Origin: Glandiceps talaboti
Lineage: Eukaryota > Hemichordata > Enteropneusta > Spengelidae
Assembly: GCF_964340395.1 (NCBI RefSeq)
Contig: NC_135562.1
Span: 12,085,543-12,149,542 of the forward strand
DNA length: 64,000 bases
Direction of reading: 5' to 3'
This document shows positions 12,110-26,487 of this stretch, piece after piece; position 1 is the first letter of the stretch, and each line of letters begins with the position of its first letter. The notes under the pieces were generated by a model. It made no database searches, was not told where the DNA came from, and saw only the letters and a program-made list of their open reading frames with translations. The position numbers and the translations under genes were made by a program.

Positions 12110-15100
12110 AGTTATTGTACTTACACATTGGAAGAGGTTACTGGATACGATTCACTGCCCTCCAAAATATTTTATATCACCTACATAAAAAGATAAGACC
12201 AAAATCAGAGAAAATATTGCTATACGATCTTCTGGTAAAACTGCAGCAATTGGTGTACTCAACACGGTGCATTAGGAATGATCAGTTGGTTTTTAAAAAA
12301 TATGACCTACATATTTCAGTTGACAAGTAGACATGTCGGTAGCATCAATTACTCGTTTGTTTTTTTCAGCAGGCCGGGTTCATAAATTCCTTCTCTTATT
12401 CTATATGCACAGGTGTCATATCTGCTCCTAAATATGTCATGTCATGTCTGAAGAATGTTTAGGAGAACATAACAAATCATATCACGTGACATGTAATGGT
12501 ATTGCATCAAAATATCATGGCGTGGACACTTCCCAATGAAGTTGATATTAACGACTTCATTATTAACTAAATATTTCCCAACCCAGGAGAGTATAGGCTT
12601 AATGCCCATTGGCAAAATCTCTTGACAGCATTTCATTTGTTAATCTATAAATTTGTTTATACCAGATGTTTATAGTTATGGACAATTTGGTTGCTTTGAG
12701 TGGACCGATACCATCATACATGTACATCTTATAACATACTATTTGATATAATAATTGATTCCATGAGAGGCTAGGGATCTCGAAATGTACCCAATCTGTA
12801 CTCAACCCCTTTCCATCGCATACCTTGCAATAACGGTGGCGGTCGCGGAAAATCAGGCTTCAAACATTAACATCCCCCAAAATAACATGCCAAAATATGG
12901 ATTTTTAGATACAAATCAAAATAATATGTACATCAATTATCTACATCGTCAAAAAGAAGAAAACTTTCAAACTTTTCAATCACAACCGTACAAATGATTG
13001 AAATATTAAAGATAAACATTCAAAAAAAGATGAGGGCAATTTATTGACTATGAAAGCCGTGTTTTCTTGATGAATCAGAACATCGGAAAGGAAATGGAAA
13101 GTAAAACTATGCACCACTTAGATACCCCGATAATTTCCATGGGCTACTTGTAGTTGAAATGGACATTTTAGTACTTTTTATATTTGACGGTTAAAGTACT
13201 AGTTATATACCCCCTTTTTGACAACAAATCAGAAGTTATTTATTTATTTGTTTGTTTTTTGTTTATTTATTTATTTATTTATTCATTTATTTATTTATTT
13301 CCATTGTATTTTAATTTATTTTTTCTTATTTGATACGTAACCTTTGGGTTTTCTTTTTGACTTCTGACAATTAAATATAATTATATAGAAATATTTTAAC
13401 TCGTTACAGGCAAAGTGTACAACGCCAATAAACTATTTAAATCACGTCAAAGAGATACTAGTATTGGTGTTTTTCAAAGTGCAGGACAATTGACGTCGAA
13501 ATCAAACTTTGGTCTATTGTGTGTGCAAAGATCAGTACGATATTTACCTTGTCAAAAAAACTTTGAAACGATAGTATATCTCTTGATGACAGCGATTAAA
13601 ATCTTTAACTTTTGGCATCATTTTTTACATCATGCATGTACACTTATTGGCTTACGTGAATGATTGATCATTGGAGTGGAATACAAAACACTACCTGTCC
13701 TGTCAAGACCGCACGTCACACCCATACTTAACTTGTACATGTTTACACAACACTACCTGTCCTGACAAGATCGCATATCACACACCTACTTATATATATT
13801 AATTTGACTTCTTGTATAACAACAGCGTTAATAATTCTCGACAGATGTGATAGATTCATCGTAGACCACGCAAGCGAAGTTTTATCCACGTTAACGTTAG
13901 TTTTAACAACGTAATTTCTACTATGGATACAATTATTTTGTGTTTAAAAAACAAACGATAGAATAGATGTTTAGGCCTTATAAAAAAACTGTGTGATTCC
14001 AATTACGCCTAATTTTAGAATAGGTGGGGATGGGTCGATTTTTTATTTTTATCTTATTATATATTTTTTTATGTGTGAGTGTCTAGTTCAGGTTTTCCAT
14101 TGTTTTTCAAAATGTCTCAGTGTTGTTTACTTCTTCCTATCAGATGTACAACCATTACAGATTTGGAGAACAGTTTTATATTGTCTTTTTAAGTTGATGT
14201 CAGTCTCCGCATCCACTATTTCTCGTGAGACTTCACAATGTTTGCGATTTTATTGTTTGTTTCTCGAATACATGAACAAAAAGTTTAGGGTCAGCAGAGA
14301 AAAGCCATGTTGCGTCTGGTAACCGGAACCAAACAATTATTTTGTTAGACCTTGATAACAAACAGAAATATATTTCCAATAGACGGTAACTTCATCGAAA
14401 TAATCCTCATTATGTCTCAGAGCACCGAACAATTGTGTATTGGTCTGAGATTATAGACAATTGAAGCTAAAAAGAACTTTTAGGGTGGTTTCGTTCAAGA
14501 GACAATGATAGATATACGATTTAAATATAGGGCTGTCTTAATTCACCAACTTTACGCCCGTGATGTATCCCGAGAGATCTGGTCAAACTGACTATGGATG
14601 AATGGCTGATAATGTTGAACTGACATAAACATAAGATAGTTCTTAGTAAATATATGATGTCTATCAACCGTGTGCGTCTCATAAGAGAAAAAAAAGTGTA
14701 CTGAAATGGCGTCTAAAATGAACTTTGGTCTTATAGTTTTGCCAATGGCTAGGCGCTAGTTGGTGTTGCTGTAAGACCGTACATTGTATAATGTAAGCTT
14801 CACAAAACGTATGAGCAGCTTTCAGTTTCTCTAATCGAATTTGAACTTGCCTTAAAACACTAACCTTAGGAATCAACTTCTCTAGCCTCTCATTTGTAGA
14901 TCTTTGTGGCGTCAGTGTGATCATGTACTCATATTTCCCGCACGTTTTCACATCAAAACTAAAAATAACGTTCCTTCTTCAACAAAAGACAAGTCGACCT
15001 TACATGACCTTTGGCTCACGTGAATGTCTAAACTGAGATCAATAAATATGTAACTACCAGGCACTGACCAATTGCAACCCATTGTACCACAGTGGTGTAA

Positions 15101-17330
15101 AAACAAATTAACCAACATACAAGGAAACCCACAATAACATCAAAAGACGAGAATAGTTCTACCTGATTAAATAACTAGTAAATGTTAAAAATCCTAACAT
15201 AGAAACACAATGACGTCATCTAGTAGTCTAACTTACAACACCAACTAATAACCTGGACACCATCTTGACTTGGTAGAATCTGGTCTTTATACTATTGACT
15301 TTCGATATTCACGTTGGTAACCATAATATCGAATTTGATTATCTTATATATCATTATCTTTGTTAAATTATGATCATGGAAAAACTTGAATAATAAAAAT
15401 TTTGAAATGAAAAGCTAAAGGAATTTACCTATTTCCGTTTACCATGTATACGTATAGGTACATCCATACTACGAATTTTTGTCATAAATAATTGACAAAT
15501 AAGCGGGTGATTTTGTTGACAATTGTCATGAGAATTGTTGACTTTTCATGATCAATCGTATGAAAACTACTCGTAACTTAAATCCAGCAGGCACACTTAT
15601 TGATAATACATGTGATGGTTTGAAAAAAAACTAACTGTCGTTTTGAAGATCGATCGGACTTATTAGTTGTCACCATGTAACCAACTAGTTTCCCACTTCA
15701 GAAAACAGTGCGTTATGCAGATACTCACTGTGCGATGTTGTTTACTAAAAACAAACTTTTTGCCGAAATAATCCAACACATTATGGTTAAATTGAAGAAT
15801 GATTCCTTAACTACGAAACATTATTGCTTACCAATCTAGTGTGACGTCATCTAATAGTCTAACTTTCAACGCCAACTAATAACCTGGATGCCATCTTGAC
15901 TTGGTAGAATCTAGTCATCCACACAACATTAATTACTATTACAATGCTATCTACATTAAAGTTGATAACCACAATACAGAGTTTGATTATAATTATTTCT
16001 ATGTTAGGGGAAGTGCAAGATATTAGAAATAAAGAAGACATTCTCGACTTCAACATTCATTCTAGAAGTACGGTTAACAAGTTGGTGATACCTGTAAGCT
16101 CTCAAATCGATATGTTTAGCTTGTCGAAATTGTAACCATGGCAACTTGAATAATATCACTTTTGAATAGGAAAACTATACAATTTACAGTAACTTGTTTA
16201 CAGTTGACCACGTTTAGGTACATTTATACTACGAAATTATGTCAATAAGTAACTTTATAATAATTAGTACAAATAAGAGGGTGGCTTTGTTGCCAAGTAT
16301 CACGAAAATTATTGACTGATCATGATCAATCGTATGGAAACTTCTCGTAACTTAAATCCAGCAGGCACACGGATTTGTAGTACGTGTGATGGTTTGAAAA
16401 AAAAACTAACTGTCGTTTTGAAGATCTACCGGAGTTATTATTTATCAGTGCGGTACCAATAGGGAGACTTATTAGTAGTACATGTGATGGTTTAATGAAA
16501 ACTACCCGGTGTTTTGTAGATCGACCGGAATTATTAGTTAACACCATGGTACAACAGGGAAATTTAGGAAACCTTCAGTATTTACAGGGGAGGGCCGGAG
16601 AAAAATCACGTGAAAACGTGACAACCCCCTCCCCCATTCTCCATTTGTAAATATTTACCCTCCCATTTGTTACATTTTGTAAAACATGACCCTCCTCATG
16701 ACAGTTGCATACACTGAACGTTAATGGATCTTCCCATTATATGTATACATACAGATTAACTGATTTTGACTTTTGCAATATTTGTACAGACAAACAGTAA
16801 AAGACAGTCATGGATACTGTTAGTGATACGGAGAGATGGTATACTCAATAAAATGAACGGTTTTATTAAACAATTTTCTTATATGTATTTGTACTTTGGC
16901 ATGTAAAGTACTCGTAAAAATAAATGTTGAGTGCTCACCTAACTTTTACATCTCAAAACACACAAAAAAATTGAAGTCATTGAGTCTTCAATTTGGTCAC
17001 AAAACTAATGTACTGTAAATGTGCGCCTCCCCCAGACATTATGATACAAAATACTCTCCCCCAAGAAGAGGTTTGTAAGATATGACCCTTCCCCCCACCA
17101 TGGACTCCTGAGGTCCTCCCCCTGTAAATACTGAAGGCTCCCTTATTAGGATTACATATGATGGTTGAACATTAGAATGAAATCTTGTCATTTAAAGATG
17201 ACACTTCATCAGAACCCAAGTTAACTTGTGCACGTATATGACCGGACTTATTAATTCGCACCAGACATGACTTATGATGGCTTCATCCTAGATATAGCTA
17301 TCCCAGGATTCATAGCAAAATATTATGGAT
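12110..17330. repeat. Segmental duplication, unit A
   Basis: Non-coding. Its parts recur in order further right: 12140-12345 with 17355-17590, 13080-13370 with 17620-17875, 13600-13960 with 18940-19180, 14380-15380 with 19210-20180 and 20920-21770, 15400-15680 with 16190-16400 and 20210-20400, and 17150-17300 with 20500-20700. Divergence is high, with many indels. No exon was recognised. Confidence 0.7.
13990..14331. mobile_element. MITE with GGTTCCGATTAC-type ends, copy 1
   Basis: Ends are TGTGTGATTCCAATTAC and GTAACCGGAACCAAACA, imperfect inverted repeats. The interior (TTTTAGAATAGGTGGGG, GTCTAGTTCAG, ATCCACTATTTCTCG) is shared, in reverse orientation, with 51609-51931. Confidence 0.7.
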
Positions 17331-18104
17331 ATTGAAAAAGGTTAGTAGGTTCGGTTTACAGCTCTCCAAAATACTTTATATCACCTAGATGAAATAGATA
17401 ACCAACCAATACTATGTAATGGATTTCATGAAAGTCAGAGAAAATATTGCTATACAATTTTCTGGTAAAACTGCAGGAATTGGTGTACTCAATACGATGC
17501 ATTAGTAGTACGTGGTCAGTCGGTTTAAAAAAAAAATATGGCCGACATACTTCAGTTGACAAGTACATATGTCGGTAGTATCAATAACTACTTGGTTGTT
17601 TCTTTTAGCTTGTTGTGTCCAAAAAGTTAAAAATTAACACTATGCACCATTTAGATTTCCTGATTGTTATCATGGGCTACTTGTAGTTGAAATAGGTATT
17701 TTAGTACTTCTTTTTAATTTGACGGTCGCAGTAGTCCCATTTTGACTACAAACTAGATCCAGTCAGAAGTTTAGAGTTCGTTATTATTTTTTAATTATTT
17801 ATTCATGTATTTATTTCCACTGTATTTTATTTTAATTTTTTTTCTTATTTGATACGCAACCTTTTGGTTTTCTAATAAATAATGCTTACTATAAAATATA
17901 TTTATTCAGGGTAGCTCAAATAAGTGTTACAATATTAAAGTAAATGAAACACCTTTTTCCATTGAGGCCCACAAGCATAATCATACAAAATGGTAAAAGT
18001 AGGTAAAATGACATTCAATATATTACGCGAAAAGATAGACGAAAGGAAATGATACCAAATGTACGTACAATCACAAATGGAAAGTGCAACAAACTGACAG
18101 ACAA

Positions 18105-18250
18105 AGAAATATGTTAATATTCTCAGGTGTTTTAAGTTGTCTGACAGGGAGTTCCAAATGTTGACACCCCTGTGAGTGTACTTACGTAGGGCATAATTAT
18201 TTCTAGCCGGGGCGATGACGACACCGTTTGCTTTTGCTGAGTCGGGTGTT
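18105..18250 (-). pseudogene. 3' end fragment of a LINE reverse transcriptase ORF
   Basis: The minus-strand frame reads RNNYALRKYTHRGVNIWNSL and then SDNLK. This is the usual C-terminal signature of many invertebrate non-LTR retrotransposon ORF2 proteins. Upstream catalytic parts are absent, so this is a truncated relic inside duplication unit B. Confidence 0.6.
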
Positions 18251-18659
18251 GTAGTTATGAACTGCTCGACTTTCCTGTCATGAATTTTTAATTACTGTGT
18301 TTGATCACTGATCACTTCGATATTGTGGGGGGGGGGGAGTGGTTTAGTGGTAATCGTTTTCTGGCCTCGAATTTCGCCAACATTGTAAATTGAAGTTGCT
18401 CTTCTGTAATGTGTCCTATGACGTGTAATTTTCTTGACTACGCATACAACCACATATTATAGTCGATTGTGAGCTATGAGCATCTGCCTCTCCCAGCTCT
18501 GGTTTTCGAGTGAGGCCGTGAAGCAATATATATTGTCTCGTATGCAGTTTATCCTCACTACAAGAATTGCTGACCATAAAGATTTGATATTCCGATAACC
18601 TTTCAGCATTGTGTATAAACACGTTCACGTCTGCTGCTAACAAGAATATACTTCCCCGG

Positions 18660-18660
<1 letters not shown>

Positions 18661-18733
<73 letters not shown>
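18661..18733. repeat. (TA)n microsatellite
   Basis: About 70 bp of pure TA dinucleotide. Confidence 0.98.
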
Positions 18734-18736
<3 letters not shown>

Positions 18737-20789
18737 ACTTAGCAGTTTTGTATCCAGAACAGTTACAAACTAGAGGAAAATATTTCTCACTCACTCTAGA
18801 CCAGTACAATATTACAAGAAGTATGCCACTGTCATGGTACTTACATCAAAATATCACCGGTCGTAGCCATATCATCCAGTAACTAGTTTACCTTTTCCAA
18901 ACGTTTGAAAAGACATCTCCTTATGACAGTGTTTCAAATCTTTAACTTTTTAATTATTTTGGCGGACAACATCATGCACGTACACTTATTGTTGTACGTG
19001 AATTATTGACCATTGGAGTGGAATACAAAACACGTGTACTACCGTTAAAAGTTCTCGACAGAAGTGATTGGTTGACCGTAGTTTTAACCATGCAAGCGAA
19101 GTCTTATCCACATTAGTTCTAACAATGTACTCTCTATTAAGGAATACTACTATTTCGTGTTTAAAAAAACACCAAGAGGAATAGACGCTTATTACTAAGT
19201 TACCATCTACTGTAGATAGACTTCTATTCATCGAAATAATCCGCATTACATTCTCAGACCACCAAATACTTGTGTGTTGGTCTGAGATTATGGAAAAGTG
19301 AAGTTAAAAAAGAGCGATTCCTTAACTTCCAGAGATCGTGTCAATTGACGATGGGTGAATGGCTGATAATAAATTCTGAATTGACATAAATATGAGAATA
19401 TTGTCAACCCATAGTAAATATGTATATCAACCATCAGAGTCTTATAAGAGAAAAAAACAAAGTATACTGAAAAATAATGGCGTCTAAACTGGACTTTGGT
19501 CTTACAGATTTGCTAATGGCTAGTTCCTGGTGTTGCTGTAAGAACGTACATTGTACAATGTAAGCGTCACAAAACGTATGAGAAGCCTTCAGTTTCTCTA
19601 ATCGTACGTGCCTTAAAACACTAACCTTAGGAATCAACTTCTCTAGCCCCTCTTTTGTAGATCTGTGTGGCATCAGTGTGTCATGTACTCATATTTCCCG
19701 CACGTTTTCACATCAAAACTAAAAATAACGTTACTTCTTCAACAAAAGACAAGTCGACCTTACATGACCTTTGACTCACGTGAATTTCAAAACTGACATC
19801 AATAAATATGTAACTACCATGTTATGACCAATTACAACCCATTGTACGACAGTGTGTAAAAACAAATTGAACAATGTACAAGGAAACCCAAAGTAACATC
19901 AAAAGACAAGAATAGTTCTACCTGATTAAATTAGATGTTAAAAACCTAACATAGAAACACAAACATTTAAATCATCGAAACTTATTCCACCCAAACCCAG
20001 TGTGACGTCATTTAGTAGTCTAACTTACAACACCAACAAATAACCTGGACACCATCTTGACTTGGTAGAATCTGGTCTTTATACTATTGACTTTCGATAT
20101 TCACGTTGGTAACCATAATATCGAATTTGTTTTATCTTATATATTAACATCTTAGTTAAATTTCAATCATGGAAAACTTGAATAATATAAATTTTGAAAT
20201 GGACAGCTAAGGAATTTATTTGTATTCCGTTTACCATGTATACGTATAGGTTCATTCATACTACGAATTTTTGTCATAAATAATTTACAAATAAGCGGGT
20301 GACTTTGTTGACAATTATCACGAGAATTGTTGACTTTTCATGATCAATCGTATGAAAAGTTCTTGTAACTTAAATCCAGCAGGCACACTTAGTGGTAGTA
20401 CGTGTGATGGTTGGGGAAAAAAACTACATGTCGTTTTGAAGATCTACTAGAGTTATTATTTGTCACCATGGTACTAACATGGATACTTACATTGTTTTGG
20501 TAGTATGTGTAAAGGTAGGACGTTGGAATGACATGCTACAAACGACATGTCGTTTTAAGACCAAACACCATCCCCTCCAAAGTCAATAGTAACTTATGCA
20601 CGTACACGACCGGGCTTATAATATCGTTCTCACCGGACAGGACGTATGATTACCTCACTGTGGATATAGCTATTCCAGGATTATCAGCAAAGTTTTATCG
20701 ATATATAATTTTTATCGACAATCCACTCTTGAATGTAACTATTTTCTTATTTTAAGAAAGCGATGCTTTATGCCGGAAATGTTTACTGG

Positions 20790-21790
20790 CAATAAACCTT
20801 AACGGTTTTTAATTTTAATTTCGAAATAATCAAACTTAAAAACACATTATGGTAAATTTAAAAATAGAAGTTAAAATAAGTGATTCCTAAACTATCAAAT
20901 TAGTTTGGTTTTCTTCAAGGGACAATGGTAGAACTACCATTAAAATATAGGACTGGCTTAATTCACCAACTTTACGCCCATAAATTGTTCAGAGACGGCG
21001 TCTGGTCAAGTTGGCTATGAGTGGATGCTGGGTAATATTGCTGAATTGACATAAACATGAGAATATTGTCAACTCATAGTAAATGTATGATGTCTATCAA
21101 CCACCAGAGTCTCATAAGAGAGAAAAAAGTATACTGAAATGGCGTCTTAAGTGGACTTTGGTCTTATACTTTTGCTAATGGCGAGGTTCTGGTGTTACTG
21201 TAAGACCGTACATTGTACAATAGCGTCATAAAACGTATGAGAAGCCTTCAGTTACTCTAATCGTACATGCCTTAAAACACTAACCTTAGGAATCAACGTC
21301 TCTAGCCACTCCTTCGTAGATGTTTTTTCTGGCGTCTGTGTGTCATGTACTCATATTTGCTGCACATTTTCCTATCAACATCTTCTTCAACAAAAGACAA
21401 GTCGACCTTACATGACCTCTGGCTCACGTGAATGTCCAAACTGGGGTCATATATACATAAATGTGTAACTACCCAACAATGTCAAACGGGTTGGTTGTGA
21501 ACGGATTGAAACGAATTGAATAAGACACAAGAAAACCAAAAATAACATCAAAAGACACGAAAACCCTTTCTCGATTGAACAAAATATCAACAATGCTAAC
21601 ATAGAAGCAAAAAAATGTAAATTATCGAAATGTTATTCCTTCCAGCCTAGTGTGACGTCATCTAGTAATCTAACTTACAACACCAACTAATAACCTGGAC
21701 GTCATCTTGACTTGGTATAATCTGGTCCTCTACACAACATTAATTACAATACTATTGGTATTCACGTTGCTAACGGCAACGTACATACCC
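20790..21790. repeat. Segmental duplication, partial unit C
   Basis: A third, partial copy of the 14380-15380 block (shared text such as AACACTAACCTTAGGAATCA and ATAACCTGGAC). Diverged and non-coding. Confidence 0.7.
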
Positions 21791-22381
21791 AACAAAATTG
21801 TGCCTTCAAGAAGACTTGTTTATTCCATTTTATTTTATTTTTTAAAATTGGTAACTAAACCGTTTCTTGTTCTTGGAAATATTATGCTAAAGTTGGTCCA
21901 GTGACTGTAAAGTTATTGGTAGAAGTGGAAATAACCGTTTTTTGAGGAATCATATTCAGGGTCTGAAATTCTCGAGAGGGTGTGTGTGTGTGGGGGGGGG
22001 GTGGGGGTGGCAGCACCCTCTCCCATACCCTCCCTGCGATGAAAAGACCGTTAAAGACAGTGGTTACTGCAGTATTTGTTACTACTCTCATTTCATGAGG
22101 ATCATTATTGAAGGAGAAACGACTTAAATAATAAATTATCAAAATTTGCAGTTCTCAGATTTTCTTTCCTGTGATCTATAAATTATGTTAATTTCCCTTT
22201 ATCAGTGATAAGGAACTCCATCTCATATAAGATTCATACAAATAGTTGAATTTAGAATACAATCTTTAATAAATTTCATCAAAGAAAGAACAAGTTTTAA
22301 AATTAAAAGATCCAGAACAAATATAAACATGGAAGACATTAAAGAACCCCAAAATTATGGAATATTTAGAAGTGATAGTTG
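21791..22381. other. Non-coding intergenic sequence
   Basis: Contains a GT/G-rich run at about 21979-22010. Nothing else recognised. Confidence 0.4.
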
Positions 22382-22641
22382 ACTGGTGGCGCTATTCTAG
22401 TATCAAACACATCAAAGACAATACAGTGTTCCTTAATACAATCCTGTGTCTCTTCAAAGTCAAATAAATCCTTCAGAAACCCCACAGTACACCAGTACTT
22501 GCCGTTTAAGACATGTGGAAAACAAGAAATATTGAAAACTTTCATAAAACTGTGGCGACGGAACATATATTGCATTGATTTTTTTTTATAGTTGATCAAA
22601 ATTTATAGTGTAGAGCTTACTTTGAACAGCGCCCTCTATAT
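22382..22641. mobile_element. Short element with GGCGCT ends
   Basis: Begins ACTGGTGGCGCTATTCTAGT and ends ACAGCGCCCTCTAT, the same ends as 10509-11567 with a different ~220 bp core. A 77-codon minus-strand frame spans it but looks accidental. Confidence 0.4.
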
Positions 22642-23789
22642 TTAAAGCTACCATCATATGATCACCCATGAACACACAATTTTTGCCATTTTACAACAAA
22701 CACAGCTGTATCCTTTGTTTTACAATGTACTTCTTCATCCATCATGTTTTCATTGTTATTAGAGAAATAAAGCATGGTACAGCTGTACATTAATCATAGC
22801 AAGATTGTCTTGTGTTCTAATACAAACAAATACACCTGTATTTCAGTTGACTATATCATAACCACAACTAATACTCAAATGATTGTACCTGGTTCTGACT
22901 AGTCTAGAAACTAGCCGTTGGCCATGGGTTTGAATCTTAAGATCTCTCTCCCCCTGTCTAGCTCAATGAGAAATCATAAACCAAAATTTGATGATGTATT
23001 CAAATGAGTAACCCCCCCCCCCTCCCCCCACCCCTCAAACTGTTAGAATGATGTAAACAATGTATAATAAATAGTCCCGATATGCAAATATATCATATGT
23101 TACGTAACTGTCCCCGATAAACACTGACTTATCATTGGTCAGAATTCTGTGATTGGTTAACAAAGACATTATGTTAATGACTATGGATGGCTTTGTTTGA
23201 ATATGACATTTCATCTCAGGACCTCAGTGAGCTAGAAGTTGGGGTAAAGAGATCTTCTGATTCACACTCAATGACTAATCTTGAGACTAGGTTCTGGTGT
23301 TAAACACAGAGACACACACACACACACACACACACAGACATTCACACACACACACACACGCACGCGTGCACACTTGAGAACTGGACTACCTTTAGTACCC
23401 TTATCTAATATTTGGATCCATTCTCAACATCATTAACCCCCCCCCCCACACACACACACAGTCACTCATCACCAACACCACTTTCATTCAGTTCCAAATT
23501 TACATACACAATGCAATTCTCACCAAAAGATTTTAGCACACCATTCCTTTTAAAAATCAGTAGTTGACATAGCAAAGATTATATATATATATTCACCTTG
23601 TCACTGGCAAGAAATTCAAACCACAACGAAATATTTCAACATATCCATCAAATCTTTATTTTCAATTAATGTAAGTTAATCCAAAGTTCTTTCAATTGCA
23701 AAATATAATATTCTACATGTGTATAAATGTTCAGTTGATAAAGTTGGTAAATTTCATCAAAATCATGTCTGAAAACTTCCTTTATTAAA
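22642..23789. other. Non-coding intergenic sequence with simple repeats
   Basis: (CA)n tracts at about 23311-23360 and 23451-23460, C runs near 23011 and 23436, and a short (TA)n near 23580. No gene recognised. Confidence 0.5.
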
Positions 23790-25940
23790 AACAGTTACAG
23801 TTCACAAGTTGTATATAAGCTTCAAGTGAACAAAACTCTTCACTATGTTTCAAATTTAAACGTGAATGGGCTCAAGTAAAAGAAACTCTACAACAAATAC
23901 ACACATACTACACTAAAATCTAATATACAGTAAAACTATATCAGTTCCAAGGTCTAAGTATTATATATATACCAGAGATTACTTGCACCGATACATGCAC
24001 ATACTAGTGGTATTTTCACTGCAGTGCAATACAAAAACATTATTGCATACCTGTATGCAAATGATATGCAAATGAGGGTATAGCATGACTTGAATACATG
24101 TTTCCCTTGAAAAAATGACAAATGTCATATCAAAAGTAAAGTATGAATAAAAAACTTCCATCATTGTTGAAAATGTTTCTAGTTTACAATATATATATAA
24201 TATTCAGAACATTTTCAGTGAATGAAATAACTAAATATACTTCAATATATGAGATGAATGGGCTCAGGTAAACAAAGTTACAAAAACTCTTTGTATACAA
24301 GAATATAGACTTTCAAAAATATATTACAGTTACAGTTGACAACTTGTATATAAGCTTCAAGTGAACAAAACTCTTCACAATGTTTCAAATTTAAACATGA
24401 ATGGGCTCAAGTAAAAGAAACTCTACAACAAATACACACATACTACACTAAAATCTATTATACAGTAAAACTATATCATATCTAAGGTCTAAGTATTATA
24501 TATATGTACCAGAGATTACTTGCACTGGTACATGCACATACTAGTGGTATTTTCACTGCAGTGCAATACCAAAACATTATTGCATACCTGTATGCAAATG
24601 ATATGCAAATGAGGGTACAGCATGACTTGAATACATGTTTCCCTTGAAAAAATGACAAATGTCATATCAAAAGTAAAGTATGAATAAAAAACTTCCATCA
24701 TTGTTGAAAATGTTTCTAGTTTACAATATATATATAATATTCAGAACATTTTCAGAGAATGAAATAACTAAATATACTTCAATATATGACATGAATGGGC
24801 TCAGGTAAACAAAGTTACAAAAACTCTTTGTATACAAGAATACAGACTTTCAAAAATATATTACAGTTACAGTTGACAACTTGTATATAAGCTTCAAGTG
24901 AACAAAACTCTTCACAATGTTTCAAATTTAAACGTGAATGGGCTCAAGTAAAAGAAACTCTACAACAAATACACACATACTACACTAAAATCTATTATAC
25001 AGTAAAACTATATCATTTCTAAGGTCTAAGTATATATATATACCAGAGATTACTTGCACTGGTACATGCACATACTAGTGGTATTTTCACTGCAGTGCAA
25101 TACCAAAACATTATTGCATACCTGTATGCAAATGATATGCAAATGAGGGCACAGCATGACTTGAATACATGTTTCCCTTGAAAAAATGACAAATGTCATA
25201 TCAAAAGTAAAGTATGAATAAAAAACTTCCATCATTGTTGAAAATGTTTCTAGTTTACAATATATATATAATATTCAGAACATTTTCAGTGAATGAAATA
25301 ACTAAATATACTTCAATATATGACATGAATGGGCTCAGGTAAACAAAGTTACAAAAACTCTTTGTATACAAGAATATAGACTTTCAAAAATATATTACAG
25401 TTACAGTTGACAACTTGTATATAAGCTTCAAGTGAACAAAACTCTTCACAATGTTTCAAATTTAAACGTGAATGGGCTCAAGTAAAAGAAACTCTACAAC
25501 AAATACACACATACTACACTAAAATCTATTATACAGTAAAACTATATCATTTCTAAGGTCTAAGTATTATATATATATATATATACCAGAGATTACTTGC
25601 ACTGGTACATGCACATACTAGTGGTATTTTCACTGCAGTGCAATACCAAAACATTATTGCATACCTGTATGCAAATGATATGCAAATGAGGGTACAGCAT
25701 GACTTGAATACATGTTTCCCTTGAAAAAATGACAAATGTCATATCAAAAGTAAAGTATGAATAAAAAACTTCCATCATTGTTGAAAATGTTTCTAGTTTA
25801 CAATATATATATAATATTCAGAACATTTTCAGTGAATGAAATAACTAAATATACTTCAATATATGACATGAATGGGCTCAGGTAAACAAAGTTACAAAAA
25901 CTCTTTGTATACATGAATATAGACTTTCAAAAATATATTG
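23790..25940. repeat. Four tandem copies of a ~535 bp satellite
   Basis: Units start near 23790, 24326, 24862 and 25395 and are nearly identical apart from (TA)n length. Each has a pair of ATGCAAAT octamers 11 bp apart (24055/24066, 24592/24603, 25126/25137, 25669/25680). A 61-codon minus frame is repeated in all four only because the DNA is. The array ends abruptly at 25940. Confidence 0.92.
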
Positions 25941-26487
25941 GTCTGTGTAATATTTACATAACAAATACTTCTCTGAGTATTTACAATACAGTAGAGTTCA
26001 GTACAACATGGTATAGTACAAAATATCAAATAGAGTACAATACATTGGCAGTGCTGGAGTGACATCTGATAATGTCAGTATTCTCAGCAGGCTAGAAAAT
26101 ACATTGTGTGAAGGATTAGTACAGTACAGTACAGTAAAGTGCAATGTGTTGTATTGCAGGTAGATTCAGAAATGACAGTCCATGCTGAGATCTATCTTGA
26201 TCTAAGTTGTAACAGTTCAGTGAGAAGGGTTGTATTACAATCTGCATCATCACTGATATCATTCTGATGACCAGCCTAAAATGTAACACTTCAATGAGAA
26301 AGTTAAATTCACAGTCTACAGAGACTAAACTTATACATGTAACTTACATGTAAGATGTAATAGTTCTATGACAGTGGTTGTATTAAACTGGTTAACAGTT
26401 CTATGACTGTGGTTGTATTAAACTGGTTAACAGTTCTATGACTGGTTATCATTACATTCATAAACAGTGACCTTTGACCTGACATAA
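25941..26487. other. Non-coding 3' flank of gene 2
   Basis: Short tandem texts (GTACAGTACAG near 26120; three copies of AACAGTTCTATGAC near 26391-26441). No gene recognised. Confidence 0.4.

Larger units (their letters stand above)
17341..20720. repeat. Segmental duplication, unit B
   Basis: A shorter, diverged copy of unit A in the same orientation, carrying a LINE fragment (18105-18250) and a (TA)n run that unit A lacks. No gene recognised. Confidence 0.7.

Noticed and set aside
14679-14951. 90-codon minus frame, partly seen again at 19434-19673
   Set aside because: Indels between copies are not multiples of three and the third copy (21110-21375) is closed.
22366-22599. 77-codon minus frame with protein-like text
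   Set aside because: Spans the end of a putative transposon and has no splice partner or recognised homologue.
23979-25778. 61-codon minus frame repeated in four copies
   Set aside because: Conserved only because the satellite units are nearly identical; no homology, and the octamers and (TA)n lie in the same unit.
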